Source of the DNA: Chrysoperla carnea
Taxonomy: Eukaryota; Arthropoda; Insecta; Neuroptera; Chrysopidae
Direction: 5' to 3'
Assembly: GCF_905475395.1 (NCBI RefSeq)
Contig: NC_058338.1
Location: forward strand, 77,511,435-77,575,434
DNA length: 64,000 nt
Position 1 is the stretch's first letter, and each line of letters starts with the position of its first letter. Positions 13,201 through 24,279 of the stretch are shown here, piece by piece. A program made the position numbers and the translations under genes. The notes beneath the pieces were generated by a model. The model did no database searches. It was not told the DNA's origin and saw only the letters and a list, made by a program, of their open reading frames with translations.

Positions 13201-16200
13201 AGAGTTCTATTACATTTTTTAAAATACATATTTTCATCGCAAACTTTCGGTTTCCGCTGATTTACATAAAAGATTCGTGGTACAGTTAAACGTATTTGAT
13301 GTAATTCACTACCAACTAAGCCCCATAATTTAAATATTCCTGGTTCATTCGTTTCAACAATTTGTATAATTTGCCATGGTGAATTTAACAAAGTACGTTG
13401 TGTACTTTTCAGAAAACCTCCAATTGTTGCTGTTGAAGCTTTTGTACGTTTAGCAACTGGTTTATTATTAACTGATGCACGATTTTCAGCTTGCCATGAC
13501 CACTTTTTCTTTTGATATATAATCCATTCTCGAAGGTTTTCCTAAAAATTTATATTTTTCATAATTTAGAATTACAGTGAAATTATTGTCAATTACTTTG
13601 GGTGGTGGTGGTCCAAGAGCTTCACGCCATGTTCTTGCAACTTTTTCATTTGAATCAACCGTCGGTTCACAGTTTTCATCATTTTCAGAATTTTGGCGTT
13701 TGCGTTTTGTTACAATTGCACGACGTTCATTTGCCATTGATGGGGTATCCATTGTATCTTCAATATCTTGAATATTCTCCTACAAATGAACTGGTTTAAT
13801 ACAGTGTTACAAATTTATTGAAAAGAATCGATTACTCACTTCGGGAGGATTCTGGCGGGGTTTCGCCGAAAATAATTCATTAATTCTCCGTTGTTTCAAT
13901 ACATCATTTTTTTCGAGCATTTTCTTATGTAGCCATTCAGGGTGTCGTATTCTAGGTACAGGATTTGATAACTGTAACAAATTTTCCATAGCTTATAAAA
14001 AAAATTCCGACCAGGATATTTACAGTACAAACATTTGGTTTAATTTTATTCGCAATGTAAGCCCGGTACCTCTTATACCGAAATATTTAAAGAAAAAACC
14101 ATGAAAATACATATCAAGATGAAAGTCTCAAAAAGAAAAACCTATTAACCGGTCCATATTTGTATTATATTAGAATATTTTTAAGCTTAAAAAATAAATC
14201 GTACTTACACCCTGCATTGCAGCTGGAATTGTGATAATTTTTTGAATTGTACCTCCGAGTCTTTCAATATAGTAATTCCAATCTAAAACTTCTCTAATAT
14301 CTACGTCCATAATTGTTGGATCTTTTAACCATTTTCGTAAATAATGTCGTTTAATACTCGGATCCGTTTGAAATATTGCTAATGGAATTGCTCTAAATTT
14401 AAGAAAATGATAATTATATAATTTGTACAAATATTTTAGTAAATTTCTTACCGTTCAGTTACTGGCGCTCCTTCAGGTTTTTTGGATATTATAAAACGAC
14501 ATGCTAAACCTTTATCTTTAACCATTTGATCACCTAAAAATTCAGCTAAACGTTTCGCTGTTGATATTGATGTTGATTTTTGACCTTCATATTCTTCTAA
14601 TTTACGTGACATTGAACGATTCTCCGAAATTAATTCAAATAATTCTGAATCTGGCATATTTGCACCTTTAGTATATAATACATCCAACCAATAATCGGCA
14701 ACTTTTGCAACTGATGAATAACATTCTTCTAATGTATTTCCTTTTAAAAATGATTCAAATACTGATGATTGAAAAATTTTTATAATTTGTAATTCACCCC
14801 GACGTTTTACTTCAAATCTAAAAATTAATGAAAAATACATAAAAATTAAGGTCACATTGAAGTTTAAGATTTAGTAGAATATTTGAATAATCAACTCAGT
14901 ATATGGAATAATTTTTACTTGAAAATAAAAAAAAATCACGTTAATTTGATTGGTTAAGTGTTTTTGTATAATTTATGGTAAAATTCGATCTCCTATACTT
15001 TCGAGAGATTTTAAGGACATTCACTCCGACGTTTTACTTGTTAAAAAAAATTATGATAAAAAAAAAGTTTAAGTAATTTTTGATGTTTAAAAAAAGGAAA
15101 AAATATACCGTGATCGAATTAATTTTGTGAATTTTTAAATTTAAAAAATGATAAAAAGCAAAGAAATATTTCTTCCAAGTTTTGTAGCTTCGGTTCCCTT
15201 TAAACGGTTCGATGGTTCTACTGCTGCTGCGTGTGCTGTGTACATCTCAACTCGTATCGAAGCTACATTCAACTCATAGCAAGAAAACATGACTATAACA
15301 CCTCTTTCTTATCCGCATTGCTTAATGTATACATACTTACTCTCTTAGGCTTTATATTATAATCGTAAAAGTTTGGATGCATGGATGTTTGTTACTCTTT
15401 CACGCAAATACTACCGAACGGATTTGGATGAAATTTGGCACATAGATAGTATAGTCTAGAATAGCACAAAAGCTTTTTAATCCCAGTAAAATGTATAGTT
15501 CCCGTGGGATATATTTGTTTTAATTTCTCATAGAGCAAAATATCGACATGATTTTTTGCATATATAGTGATAGTTTATTGGTCAGAAAATGACATCCGCT
15601 AATTTTTATCCCGGAAAAATGCACGGTTCTTATGGGATAGCACACAGGAACCGTGTTTTTTAAAGGGTTTTGTTACATTTTTCACAGTGACGATAAAAAC
15701 CCTCAAAATCTCTTTTTATCGCGGGTAACATATTTCGATAACTATATTTGAAACTTTTACCAGTTAATAATTATTATCTAAATTTTCAAAAATTCACCAA
15801 ATTTAACAATTTTCTATTCATTTAAAATTTACATACTGTTTCCTTATGAACGAACGCACATAGCCAAAACAGAATAGTAAATGAACGTCGTAGTTAAGTG
15901 GTATTTGGAGAGCTATTAATCTAATCGTCAAATAAATCTTGAAATATGTTAATAATTACCCTTTTAATTCAGCCAATGAGCCATCGAAATTAAAAACAGC
16001 ATATCGTTTTTTTAATTTTTTTCCTTCTTCTTTAGCTGCTGGCAATACCATAGCTAAATATGGACCATCAACTTCAAAGAAAATTGTATTTTCTTTTCTT
16101 TGTTCATACGTTAATTTCTCTGCGTCCTTCAATTCATGATATTGCTCATTTGTAAAATGTGTTTGTACCATACGATTTAGCACAGCATTTGGATACGAAA

Positions 16201-19200
16201 CTACAATTTTTGATTTTTTCTCATGCGTACTTAAAAATTTGAATGTATCAGGAAATGATGCAGGTAATACACACCAAATACCATCGGTATCCAATTCTAA
16301 TGGTCGGCCAACTCTTTCAACAATTTCTCGTGCTTTACGAATTACATTTGCACCAGTATGGCATACAATACCAGCCATTTCCATGCTATGCCAACGGGCA
16401 CCACGACGCATAACGTATCCATAAAACGAATTTAATATACATTTATATGCTAACTGTAATGAATCATATAATACTTCACGATTTTTTGCCGATTTAATAT
16501 CTTCAGCATTACCCGTTTTAAGTGCTTCAGCCATTATTTGTTTTGCTTTTTTCGACAAACCTTTATATTCATAGCGACGATCACGAAAATCACGTACTGT
16601 ATCAACATAAAATGAATTCTCTTTCTGACATATTGTCGATGCCCGTTCTTCGATTCGAGTTACTTTTGTTTTTTTGTACGCTTTTTTACAATAGTCGGTT
16701 AAACGTTTTTTCTCAAAATTAGCTTGTTCTTCTTTCGACAACTGATGAAATGGACGTTGAGGACCACCAGGAAATTGTGGTGGAAATTTTTCTATTTCTA
16801 ATTGTTGTTGAATGCGTTGGTATTCTCCACGAGATGCAGGCACTGGACAAATTAAATATTTATTTTTTATTTAGTTTAGTTTAGAAAAATGGGGAAACTG
16901 CACCGATTTTAATGAAACTTTTTGTAACGTGTTTATAGGACCCCAAGGAACATTCAGCCAATTTAACCTAGGCATAAGGGAGCATGGAGTTCCAGCGGGG
17001 GCATATGTAGCCCAAGTTTTTTTGAAATGCTTCAGCTGGCTGAATGTTCCTTGGGGTCCTATAAACACGTTACAAAAAGTTTCATTCAAAATTTTCACAC
17101 TTTCGACACTTTTTTCCAGCTTATTCATAGTATTATTTGTACTTGTACAATCAGTGTTCCGTGCATCAACAACAGATTGTGTATTTACTTACTGAATTCA
17201 CCACGCCATGTCCATGCCATTTTTCGTTGACATGTTGCATTTGGTCGATTAAAATCGCATGACGCACACACGGTTTCATTAACAATTGCCGATGGTTGTA
17301 AACGATTTGTTAATATAATATTTGGATACATAGCACCGACATCTAAATGATAAATTTTTGGATTTTCAACACGATTTGGATGTTGTTGAATTTCTTTTAA
17401 AGTTTCTTTAATTTCATCACAGATTTCTTGAAAATTGGTCACCATATCTATTGGGACACCTTCTTCATGTTCAATAGCATATTGCATCGTGTCTTCAACT
17501 TCATTTATCAATTTATCAAATATTTCAGTATCTAAACGGAATTTACATGGTATGTCTGCACGAAACACTCCAACTTCTAGTGCTTCAACATGCCCTCCAA
17601 CATATGTTTCTTGATGTAATACATGTCCATCCGATGTTAACTTATTGAATTCATGTTCTTCTTTATTTGGAAATATGATATTTGCATGAAATGCTTGAAC
17701 CATTAATAGTGCTTCACATAAAGTTCCAGAACCTTTTCGTAAAACCTGGAACCAATAAACATAACTAATTATTATGTCAACTATTCAAAGAATCGCTATA
17801 ACAAAGCCACATATAAAGTTTCGCGGCCTCTTACCCTGGTGGAAAAAATATTTGAAGAAAGAATAAGTCTTAGAAACTCTGAATAACATTTTTGGACTGT
17901 CTAATTCAGAGTTATCCACTTATTAAATCTAAATTAAATAGTCCAAAAACGTTAAGAAAATCAGAGTTATTCAGAGTTTCTAAGACTGTTTCACTTTTTC
18001 CATCAGGATAGTAATCATTTGTGAAAAAGGGTCCTGAACTCTGGACAATGAAGGATCCAGATATTTAATTAAAAATTGCATGTTTTACCTCGTCTGGTTC
18101 CATTGGAATAATTGTACATAAGGCGAATATAAATGGATGTACATATTTCATATACAAATAGTAAGTGGCAACTGCGTCAGACACTGAGTAATTTGATAAA
18201 ACTTGTGGTTGTTCTGTTGCTAATGTACACATATCCTCTGGATCTAGTTCCACTGGATCATAACGTAATTTTGTTTTGGCTACAGCTTTTAAATTATGCG
18301 ATCCGGCTGGTAAATACGAATCTCTTTTGACCCAACTAAAAAAAATCATCTTTTTCAGTTCAACATGTTTTAAAGTTTTGGTTATAGTTTTTAGAATAGT
18401 AAACGTAGAATTTAATATAAATTTTAATATTTTGAGAAAATTTGAAATCAATTTAGAAGATGGATTTTGATTTTGATTTTTTAAACTCATTTAAAGGAAA
18501 ATTATACCACTTAGAGATTAGATTTAACTTCATGAATGTAGACAAAAAATAAGAATAATATTTTTCGATATCTGCCTTGGCTTTCGAGACATCGAAAGCT
18601 TAATAATTAAACAAAATTTTCAATTTTCGATATTTTAAAAATTTCTCCAGGTATCGAAAAATCTTATTATTACTTTTCCTCTTACAAGGATGTTAAAAAT
18701 TTTGTCTTACTTTTCGTCTTAAGGATATACGAGCCTTGATGTTCGTACATCCTTAAACAACGCCATTGCATAAAAAGGGCAAAACTAAATTTCTGCGTCC
18801 CATTTATTCTATAAATGCTTTGTTTATACCAAGCGAGTACAGGAGCGAGCAACTCCACGGAAAATCCTAAAAACGTGGTTTGGGAGGTAATAACAAGAGT
18901 CACTGAGAGAAAACTTTCATCGCTCAGTTATATAAGAAAATTCCATTCAAACAAATTCGAATGAAAATTTTCGTTTTCGTGTACTCCATTGTGAGCATTC
19001 CATTGCAGACGAATATTCGAAACGCTTTCGAAAGTTCAAAACCTTGACCTATCGTATCTCAAAAGCCCGTGTTCTTACAATTTTATGTCAGGGAATACTT
19101 CTGATCAACTTATCAAGAGCTATCAGAATCTACAATTTCAGAAATGTTCAGTTATATTTATTTTACATACAGATACTGTGGGATCGTCTGTAAAATAGCA

Positions 19201-22200
19201 ACAAATCTTATCACTCGAATAAAAATATTGTCTCGAGTCTCGATCGAATATTTGCTTGATAGAAACATATCATAGCTCAAAATTTTCGTTTCTCTTACCA
19301 AAAGCAATCCATATGCATAGCAGAACGACATGAATAAACACCATCACGATTTTTGAAAAATCCAATAGCTTTTTTCATATCCAATTCATGGAACGCAGCA
19401 CGTGCCTCAACAAAAGGCCAATCGAAAAAGTCACCGTTATATGTGACAAATATATGTGGTCGTATATCCATAATATGTTCAAAAAATTTTAATATCAAAC
19501 TTTTTTCATTCGGTTCATTGAAGACGGTAAATTGTCCTTCATATTCCGGTTTTGGTGTATACTCAAAATCATCTACATCACAGGATATTATTTCACGATT
19601 TGTTATCAAATAACCTTGTCCATCAATCATATATGATATCATCATTATTTGATCGGTAGCTGCATCGGGAAATTTTAATGGTAATTTTGTTGTTTCAATA
19701 TCGTACGCCAACACGATTGGATCAGGACGTTCAATTAAATCGTCACATCGTGTTATTTGGGGTGGTTCCGATAAAGAACTACGTACTCTTACTTTGTACC
19801 ATAAACCACAAAAGATTTGCTTATCAATTGATACTCGAACGTGATATGGAACGTCGTATTCTCTAAATAATAATTAAAAACGGGTATGATTTTATCAGTT
19901 AAGTGAAAAATTGGAAAGTGGAATTTAAAATTATACACATTTTAAAAATACGTTTCTCATCTATACCGGATGTAAAAAAGGATCTAAGTACACAAATTTT
20001 CTGGAAAAATCCATTGAAAGTCTTACTATTACCCAGTGACGTAGCTAGGTGGATAAGGGCCCCGGTGCATAGAGAATAAGCGGGCCACTACTCTGTTCAA
20101 CGTTCCAAACAACAAAGCACATGACAATATAAAATATTTATTATACAGATGAGATCAAAAGACGAAAAAAAAAATATTTTTACAAAAATCCCAGTCAAAT
20201 TCGTCTATAACTTCACTCAAATCCAAGTTTGATGCCGCCTTGTTTTCTATCCCAATTAATATCAACATCAGTTCTATAATAAGTCATTTTTCAATTCAAG
20301 CTTGAGTTTAGAAAACGTTATTTACCTTTCGATAAAGTTTAGAGTTATTATAGATATACCGTTCTGCTGCAACCTGTTTCAGGCATTTTTTTCATCAGAA
20401 ATAATGGTAAAATATAGTACATGCTCTGGGCCTCGAAGCTCAGAGGCCGCCTAAGCACATGCTTATCAAAGACGCTTGGCGCATGTGTTGAGAATCTTAA
20501 ATTAGGAGTTCTGTTATTGTTAATGTTCATTTAACATCATCAAGACCTGACTGATTCTTTCTTTTCCATACTTAAACGGTTTCTGAGCTTCGAGAGATAG
20601 CTGTTAGAGCTAAGTGATGCAGAACACCAGGCCTCGTAACTCCTTAAAAGACCGCCTAAGCATTGAAAAGAAACAGTCAGCTCCCGAAGCTATTAAACCT
20701 CGAGGCTGCTCACAATAATTTTTTTGATGATGTTAAATGAACATTAACAATAACAGAACTTCTAATTTATGACTCTCAACATATGTGCCAAACGTCTTTG
20801 ATAAGCATGTGCTCTGAGCTTCCAGGCCCTGGTGTTCTGCACCACTTAGCCCTATGATAGCTGCGCCACTGCAGAAATTGCATTGGAAATCGCATTGGAA
20901 AAATGAAAAATGAACTATAATTCTAATTTAATAATACAGTATTATATTGACCTTCAGAATCATTTAAAAGTCATCGATGGTACATAACTGATAAAGGAAG
21001 ATGGTTAATTTGATATTTATTAATAAAGTATCTATAAACGATCCGAGAAATTGCACGACGTATGAGATTTTGGGCGATGCATCAGAAACTATACAATCAT
21101 CCTTCAAATGAATCCGAATATTTGTATTTTTTCTCTCAAAATAACCTTAGGTTCTGAGTTTTGTCGAAATTCGGAGACAATAAAATCCCTTTATCAAAAA
21201 ATTAAAAAATAAACAACAACTTTTTATTTCGGTGAAATTTCATAAAACCGGTGGAGATAGGAAAATTTTAATCCAAAATAAAGAAACTTTAATGACTGAT
21301 ATTTTCTATATCGCCAGAAATTCTACATGAAGTTCTTTAATTTGAAGTGATTTCCGGCGGTATTACGGGAACTACTCATTCAATCTTACAACTAATTGGA
21401 CTTTTGTGTCTTTTGAGTCTTCCCCTTTTATATATTACAAAAACATTGGCGTAAAAAAATTATATTTGTACAGTGATCTTTGCTTTACATCCGGTATATA
21501 AAACTGAGGTTTGGAAAAATTTGGATCTAGAAAAATTGACGAAAACTGAAATTTATACCTTATATCAATAATATTTTCCATTTGATTAGCAGTTTTTGCA
21601 TTATTTATATCTTGATTATTCCCAGTAAGAACTGATGTGAGCATTTCTGTATAAAAGGTATTTGTTTTAGCTACTTCTCGATTTTTTCTCACAGCTGATA
21701 AAATATCACGACGTACTTTTATTAAATCGGTCATATTCATAAATAATAATTTTAGATAACGTTGTTTTAAGCCAATTAAATGATTCGGCTGAAACGAAAT
21801 TATATCTTTATAATCAAAAACAAAAAAGAATTCAATTCAAGCTCTGTAAAGCTTTATTTCAAACTCTATAAACTATCTATAAAAAAACTTATTTTATCTA
21901 TAAAAAAACTTATCTATCTATAAAAAAACTTATTTTTAAGAACTCATTTTTTTTAGATTTTCCGCGCCTCACTAGGGGCTTTTTCAATCGCTAAATCACA
22001 AACCAACTTTTGTCAGTTATTTTCTGGGTTTGGTATGTAATTTTATCGGTACCCTTTAATTAAAATAAATCAGACTCAAATGATAATTTTTAATATCGAA
22101 AGAACTTTTTCTTCTTACATTATTCAGAGTGGTTGAATGTAAATAAATAAGCAAAAAGAATATCATACCAAATCTAAATCTTCTTTAAAATTTGTTTCAA

Positions 22201-22700
22201 TACTTGTTATCAACCCGGCATATTTTTTTGATAAAAACTGGATAATTTCTTGCATATTTTCTTTACGTGGTAAAATATAAAAATAAGGCATAAAAGGTAA
22301 AGATATTTTGAAACGTGAACCATCTTCTTTGATGAAATAGTAATCAACAATCGATATTAATCGTTTATCATCATCTAACAATTCATTCTGAAATAAAAAT
22401 TACAACTTATAGAAATTATAATATCTTACGAGAAAGCGAAATAATACCGTGTGCATATTTATAAGAAAACCAACACGTTCTACGTTATCCCGAACACGAT
22501 GAAATCCATATTTATTATCAATTTCATCTTTTTCTTGAGCCTCACGTAAACGTACTTCTGAATTACTATCATCCCTAAAATATAATTAAAATTTATATTT
22601 GTTAAATTAATCTACTTTTATATAATAAATAAAGAGACACGTACTTAGCAACATTTTCTGGATTGCTTGGTTGATATTTTCCTGTATTTTGTAAGTACAT
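7286..22700 (-). CDS. POLE: DNA polymerase epsilon catalytic subunit A
   Basis: Leading-strand replicative polymerase with 3'-5' proofreading, nuclear. Exons (5' to 3'): 22700-22645, 22574-22448, 22387-22169, 21788-21559, 19862-19299, 18335-18089, 17745-17193, 16842-15960, 14817-14452, 14392-14209, 13971-13840, 13779-13597, 13541-13129, 13039-12632, 12323-12089, 11768-11500, 11382-11026, 10168-9721, 9007-8733, 8406-8074, 7656-7524, 7462-7286. All borders are GT-AG and all phases agree, giving 2,263 residues (human about 2,286). Visible motifs are Exo [11 protein letters not shown] (D and E near 265-267), the Cys cluster [13 protein letters not shown] near 641-653, motif [11 protein letters not shown] near 616, motif [11 protein letters not shown] near 799, and motif C ELDTDGIW near 850. 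The inactive second polymerase half follows, with an acidic DDDDDD stretch. The C-terminal CysA/CysB zinc sites are [20 protein letters not shown] and HCSCAGDY. The start ATG follows an in-frame TAG. The gene appears intact; several introns hold transposon relics. Confidence 0.96.
7790..8045 (+). repeat. 550-bp repeat family, 5' half, in POLE intron 20
   Basis: The sequence reads gtccgtccg..., ctcaaaaa, gcttgctcagggcgtaaaaa, aacataggtcaattgggtc, then gtaaaccgttagagat and aaataaacaacttttg. This order defines a repeat family also found at 8555, 25540, 31045, 52150 (-) and 55535. The 3' half is absent here. The family has no open frame and I cannot assign its class. Confidence 0.75.
8555..8715 (+). 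repeat. 550-bp repeat family, 3' half, in POLE intron 19
   Basis: Only the 3' end of the family is present: gtggctatctttctttactta-like sequence, then cgattgcgtaatcaac, tggtatttcaacaatta and gttttcacttg. It has the same orientation as the 5' half at 7790-8045, and POLE exon 20 lies between the two halves. Confidence 0.75.
9067..9537. mobile_element. MITE with 18-bp terminal inverted repeats in POLE intron 18
   Basis: The left end reads ttaaagtggttcggctgt, and the right end is its complement acagccgaatcactttaa (one mismatch) at 9520-9537. The left terminus is duplicated in tandem with a 47-bp period (9067 and 9114). The interior has no open frame. It is a non-autonomous DNA element about 470 bp long. 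Confidence 0.75.
10640..10970 (-). mobile_element. LINE 3' fragment (post-RNase H region), in POLE intron 17
   Basis: The minus strand reads [12 protein letters not shown], then after a frame change [19 protein letters not shown] and [13 protein letters not shown], then [11 protein letters not shown]. This matches the C-terminal tail of Jockey/R1-like non-LTR retrotransposons, where the family has [14 protein letters not shown]..dnP.CRLC.E..ET..H. It is 5'-truncated and decayed, with some of the Cys/His residues changed. The same family appears at 36.4 kb and 41.8 kb. Confidence 0.65.
15345..15750. repeat. Probable interspersed repeat in POLE intron 8
   Basis: It contains gtttgttactctttcacgc, then accgaacggatttggatgaa and atttggcac, a phrase order I associate with repeats common in insect genomes, and two cycles of a phrase resembling 'cccGtgGGAtA'. 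No second copy is visible in this window, so the call rests on general familiarity only. Confidence 0.3.
16911..17086. mobile_element. Foldback element with perfect 50-bp inverted arms, POLE intron 7
   Basis: Positions 16911-16960 are the exact reverse complement of 17037-17086, separated by a 76-bp loop. The arms begin aatgaaactttttgtaacgt. The element takes up half of the 350-bp intron between POLE exons 7 and 8. The arm phrase 'aggaacattcagc' also occurs in the larger element at 34040-34603, so the two may be related. The perfect arms suggest a young insertion or arm homogenisation. Confidence 0.85.
17866..17987. mobile_element. Small palindromic element in POLE intron 6
   Basis: The sequence agtcttagaaactctgaata (17866 onwards) pairs with its complement ending at 17987, and an inner pair ttttggact/agtccaaaa adds to the stem. 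It is about 120 bp in total with no coding capacity. It looks like a miniature inverted-repeat element or its remnant. Confidence 0.7.
20033..20873. mobile_element. MITE of about 840 bp with long inverted arms, POLE intron 4
   Basis: The left end cccagtgacgtagcta faces ctgcgccactgcag at the right end (the complement of the family phrase agtggcgcagct). Longer inner arms at about 20420-20545 and 20728-20832 are inverted copies of each other, including gttaatgttcatttaacatc. No open frame is present. It is a non-autonomous inverted-repeat DNA element in the largest POLE intron. Confidence 0.8.
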
Positions 22701-23718
22701 AGTTCTTAAATTCTGTGCATAATTCTAAACTCGAAACTCGAATTTAAATGAAAAAAAAAACAGGGTTAAAACTTTTCCCGCGTAGATGAGTTATAAAGAA
22801 TATATATTCATGATCTTTATCTATAGTGAATATTTGACAGTTAAACTGGAACTTGTTCTTTTCCTCTCGGTGTAGTAAATTGAGAGTAAGCCATAGATAA
22901 AATATATTCAGTATATTATCTAGTCTGAGAGTTAGAACGACAGGCCCAAAACTTGCGATATCATGAATGAGAGAGAAGACTGCCAGAGAGTTCCACTGTG
23001 TCCTTGTCTAATCTATATGTCATTGGCATATTATTTACATTATTGTTATGAAGTAAATAGCAAAGAGAGTAAGTAAATTGTGGTATTACAAAGTAATAAG
23101 CCTATCCTTTTCTATTTACACTCTGTGTACATAATGTATAAACTATTGTACAAAGCATATAATATACATCGAAATATTTTATTTGCTTATTACTAAAAAT
23201 AACTTAATTTCTTGCTTTTTGAAGATCTTTTTTTGGTAATTGGACCAATAGGCCTTTTTATCGATTTGCTTTTGTTTCGAACAGTAGTTAAAAAACTATT
23301 AAACTATAGAAAATCTAATTAATATATTTTACTTTTATCAAACAGCATTCTTTGGCAAAGGTAGAAGATATGACATGTCTTTACTTAATTGATTGACATC
23401 AAAAATATATTCAAATTTAAAATATTTGCACCAGAGAATATATCGATAAAGGTCTATTTTACTGATATAGTCTCTATATGCACTGATAAACCCACAATCA
23501 TATATTTTATCTATGCCCACAATAGGAAATATTCATGTATTTTTTTTATATTTTTAATTCATTGTTTGATTGTGCTTGTGCTAGTACCATGGAGGTTATA
23601 ATATAAAGAAACCTTCATGGCTAGTACAATAAAAAAAAAATTTATATCATTAGTCATTTGTCAAAATTGACAAAATCAATTCGTATTCAACTAATTCTAT
23701 GTTATAAAATCATCTGAA
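22701..23718. other. Shared upstream region of POLE and the UPF0696-like gene
   Basis: The two genes are divergent, with start codons about 1.0 kb apart, so this stretch should hold both promoters. A CCAAT-box-like ggaccaatagg lies near 23243. I see no coding frame or clear repeat. Whether the genes share regulation cannot be told from sequence. Confidence 0.45.
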
Positions 23719-24279
23719 ATGGAAAATAAGGAAAATTTAAATGAATTTTCTGATGAAAAAACAAAAGTAAATCGATACTTTGTACTTTCTGATACTCTAG
23801 AAACAATTGAAATGGACGAGAACATACAACCAACTGAAATATCGGATTATGCTTTTTTACATCATAAAAATACGAATATATTAAAATCTTTTACTTTCTT
23901 ACCTTCAAAATTGTATGGTAAATGGATGATGTTTTTTAGTCATGCAGATGATTTTGATCAAAAATGGAAAGATAGTTGTAAGTTATATGATGAAGGCAAA
24001 TTATGTGGAATACGTTCAATGAAATGTTCCACAAAGTATAATAATCCAAGAGCCTCTGATTTTACTACAGGTGTTATATTATTTTATTGTGGTCCAATGA
24101 CTGATGAATCTAAAATGTTGGAATATGGTAAAAATTTATTGGATCATATTCCATATTACAATAAGTACGGTTTTATGGCTTATAAAAGTGATGAACAAAC
24201 ATATCAGGGTACAAGAGCTACGGGAAATCGTAATAATAGTTTGTATCGAATACCTGTACCAAAGACCAAAACATTCTAA
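23719..24279 (+). CDS. UPF0696/DUF1917-like protein (C11orf68/Bles03 family), 186 aa
   Basis: Single-exon gene from a clear ATG to TAA. After an acidic, variable N-terminus of about 60 residues the protein has GKWMMFFSHADDFDQKW, DEGKLCGIRSMKCST, a strand-like VILFYCGPMTDESKM, and GFMAYKSDEQTYQGTRA. This order (GKW, then W, G-L-G, K-S, a hydrophobic strand, then YKxDxxTYxGxxA) fits the DUF1917/UPF0696 family, whose known structure resembles the eIF4E fold; the molecular function is not established. Only 561 bases long and intronless beside intron-rich neighbours, so an origin by retroposition is possible. AATAAA-like signals occur at 24355 and 24542. The family call rests on motif order by eye; it could be another eIF4E-like protein. 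Confidence 0.6.
   Translation: MENKENLNEFSDEKTKVNRYFVLSDTLETIEMDENIQPTEISDYAFLHHKNTNILKSFTFLPSKLYGKWMMFFSHADDFDQKWKDSCKLYDEGKLCGIRSMKCSTKYNNPRASDFTTGVILFYCGPMTDESKMLEYGKNLLDHIPYYNKYGFMAYKSDEQTYQGTRATGNRNNSLYRIPVPKTKTF

Noticed and set aside
16929-17195. Open frames on both strands reading [10 protein letters not shown]
   Set aside because: They are produced by the perfect inverted repeat in POLE intron 7, which reads the same from both strands, and are not a gene.
7286-22700. POLE as a fragmented pseudogene
   Set aside because: All 22 exons keep frame, splice sites and catalytic motifs when joined; apparent breaks are introns.
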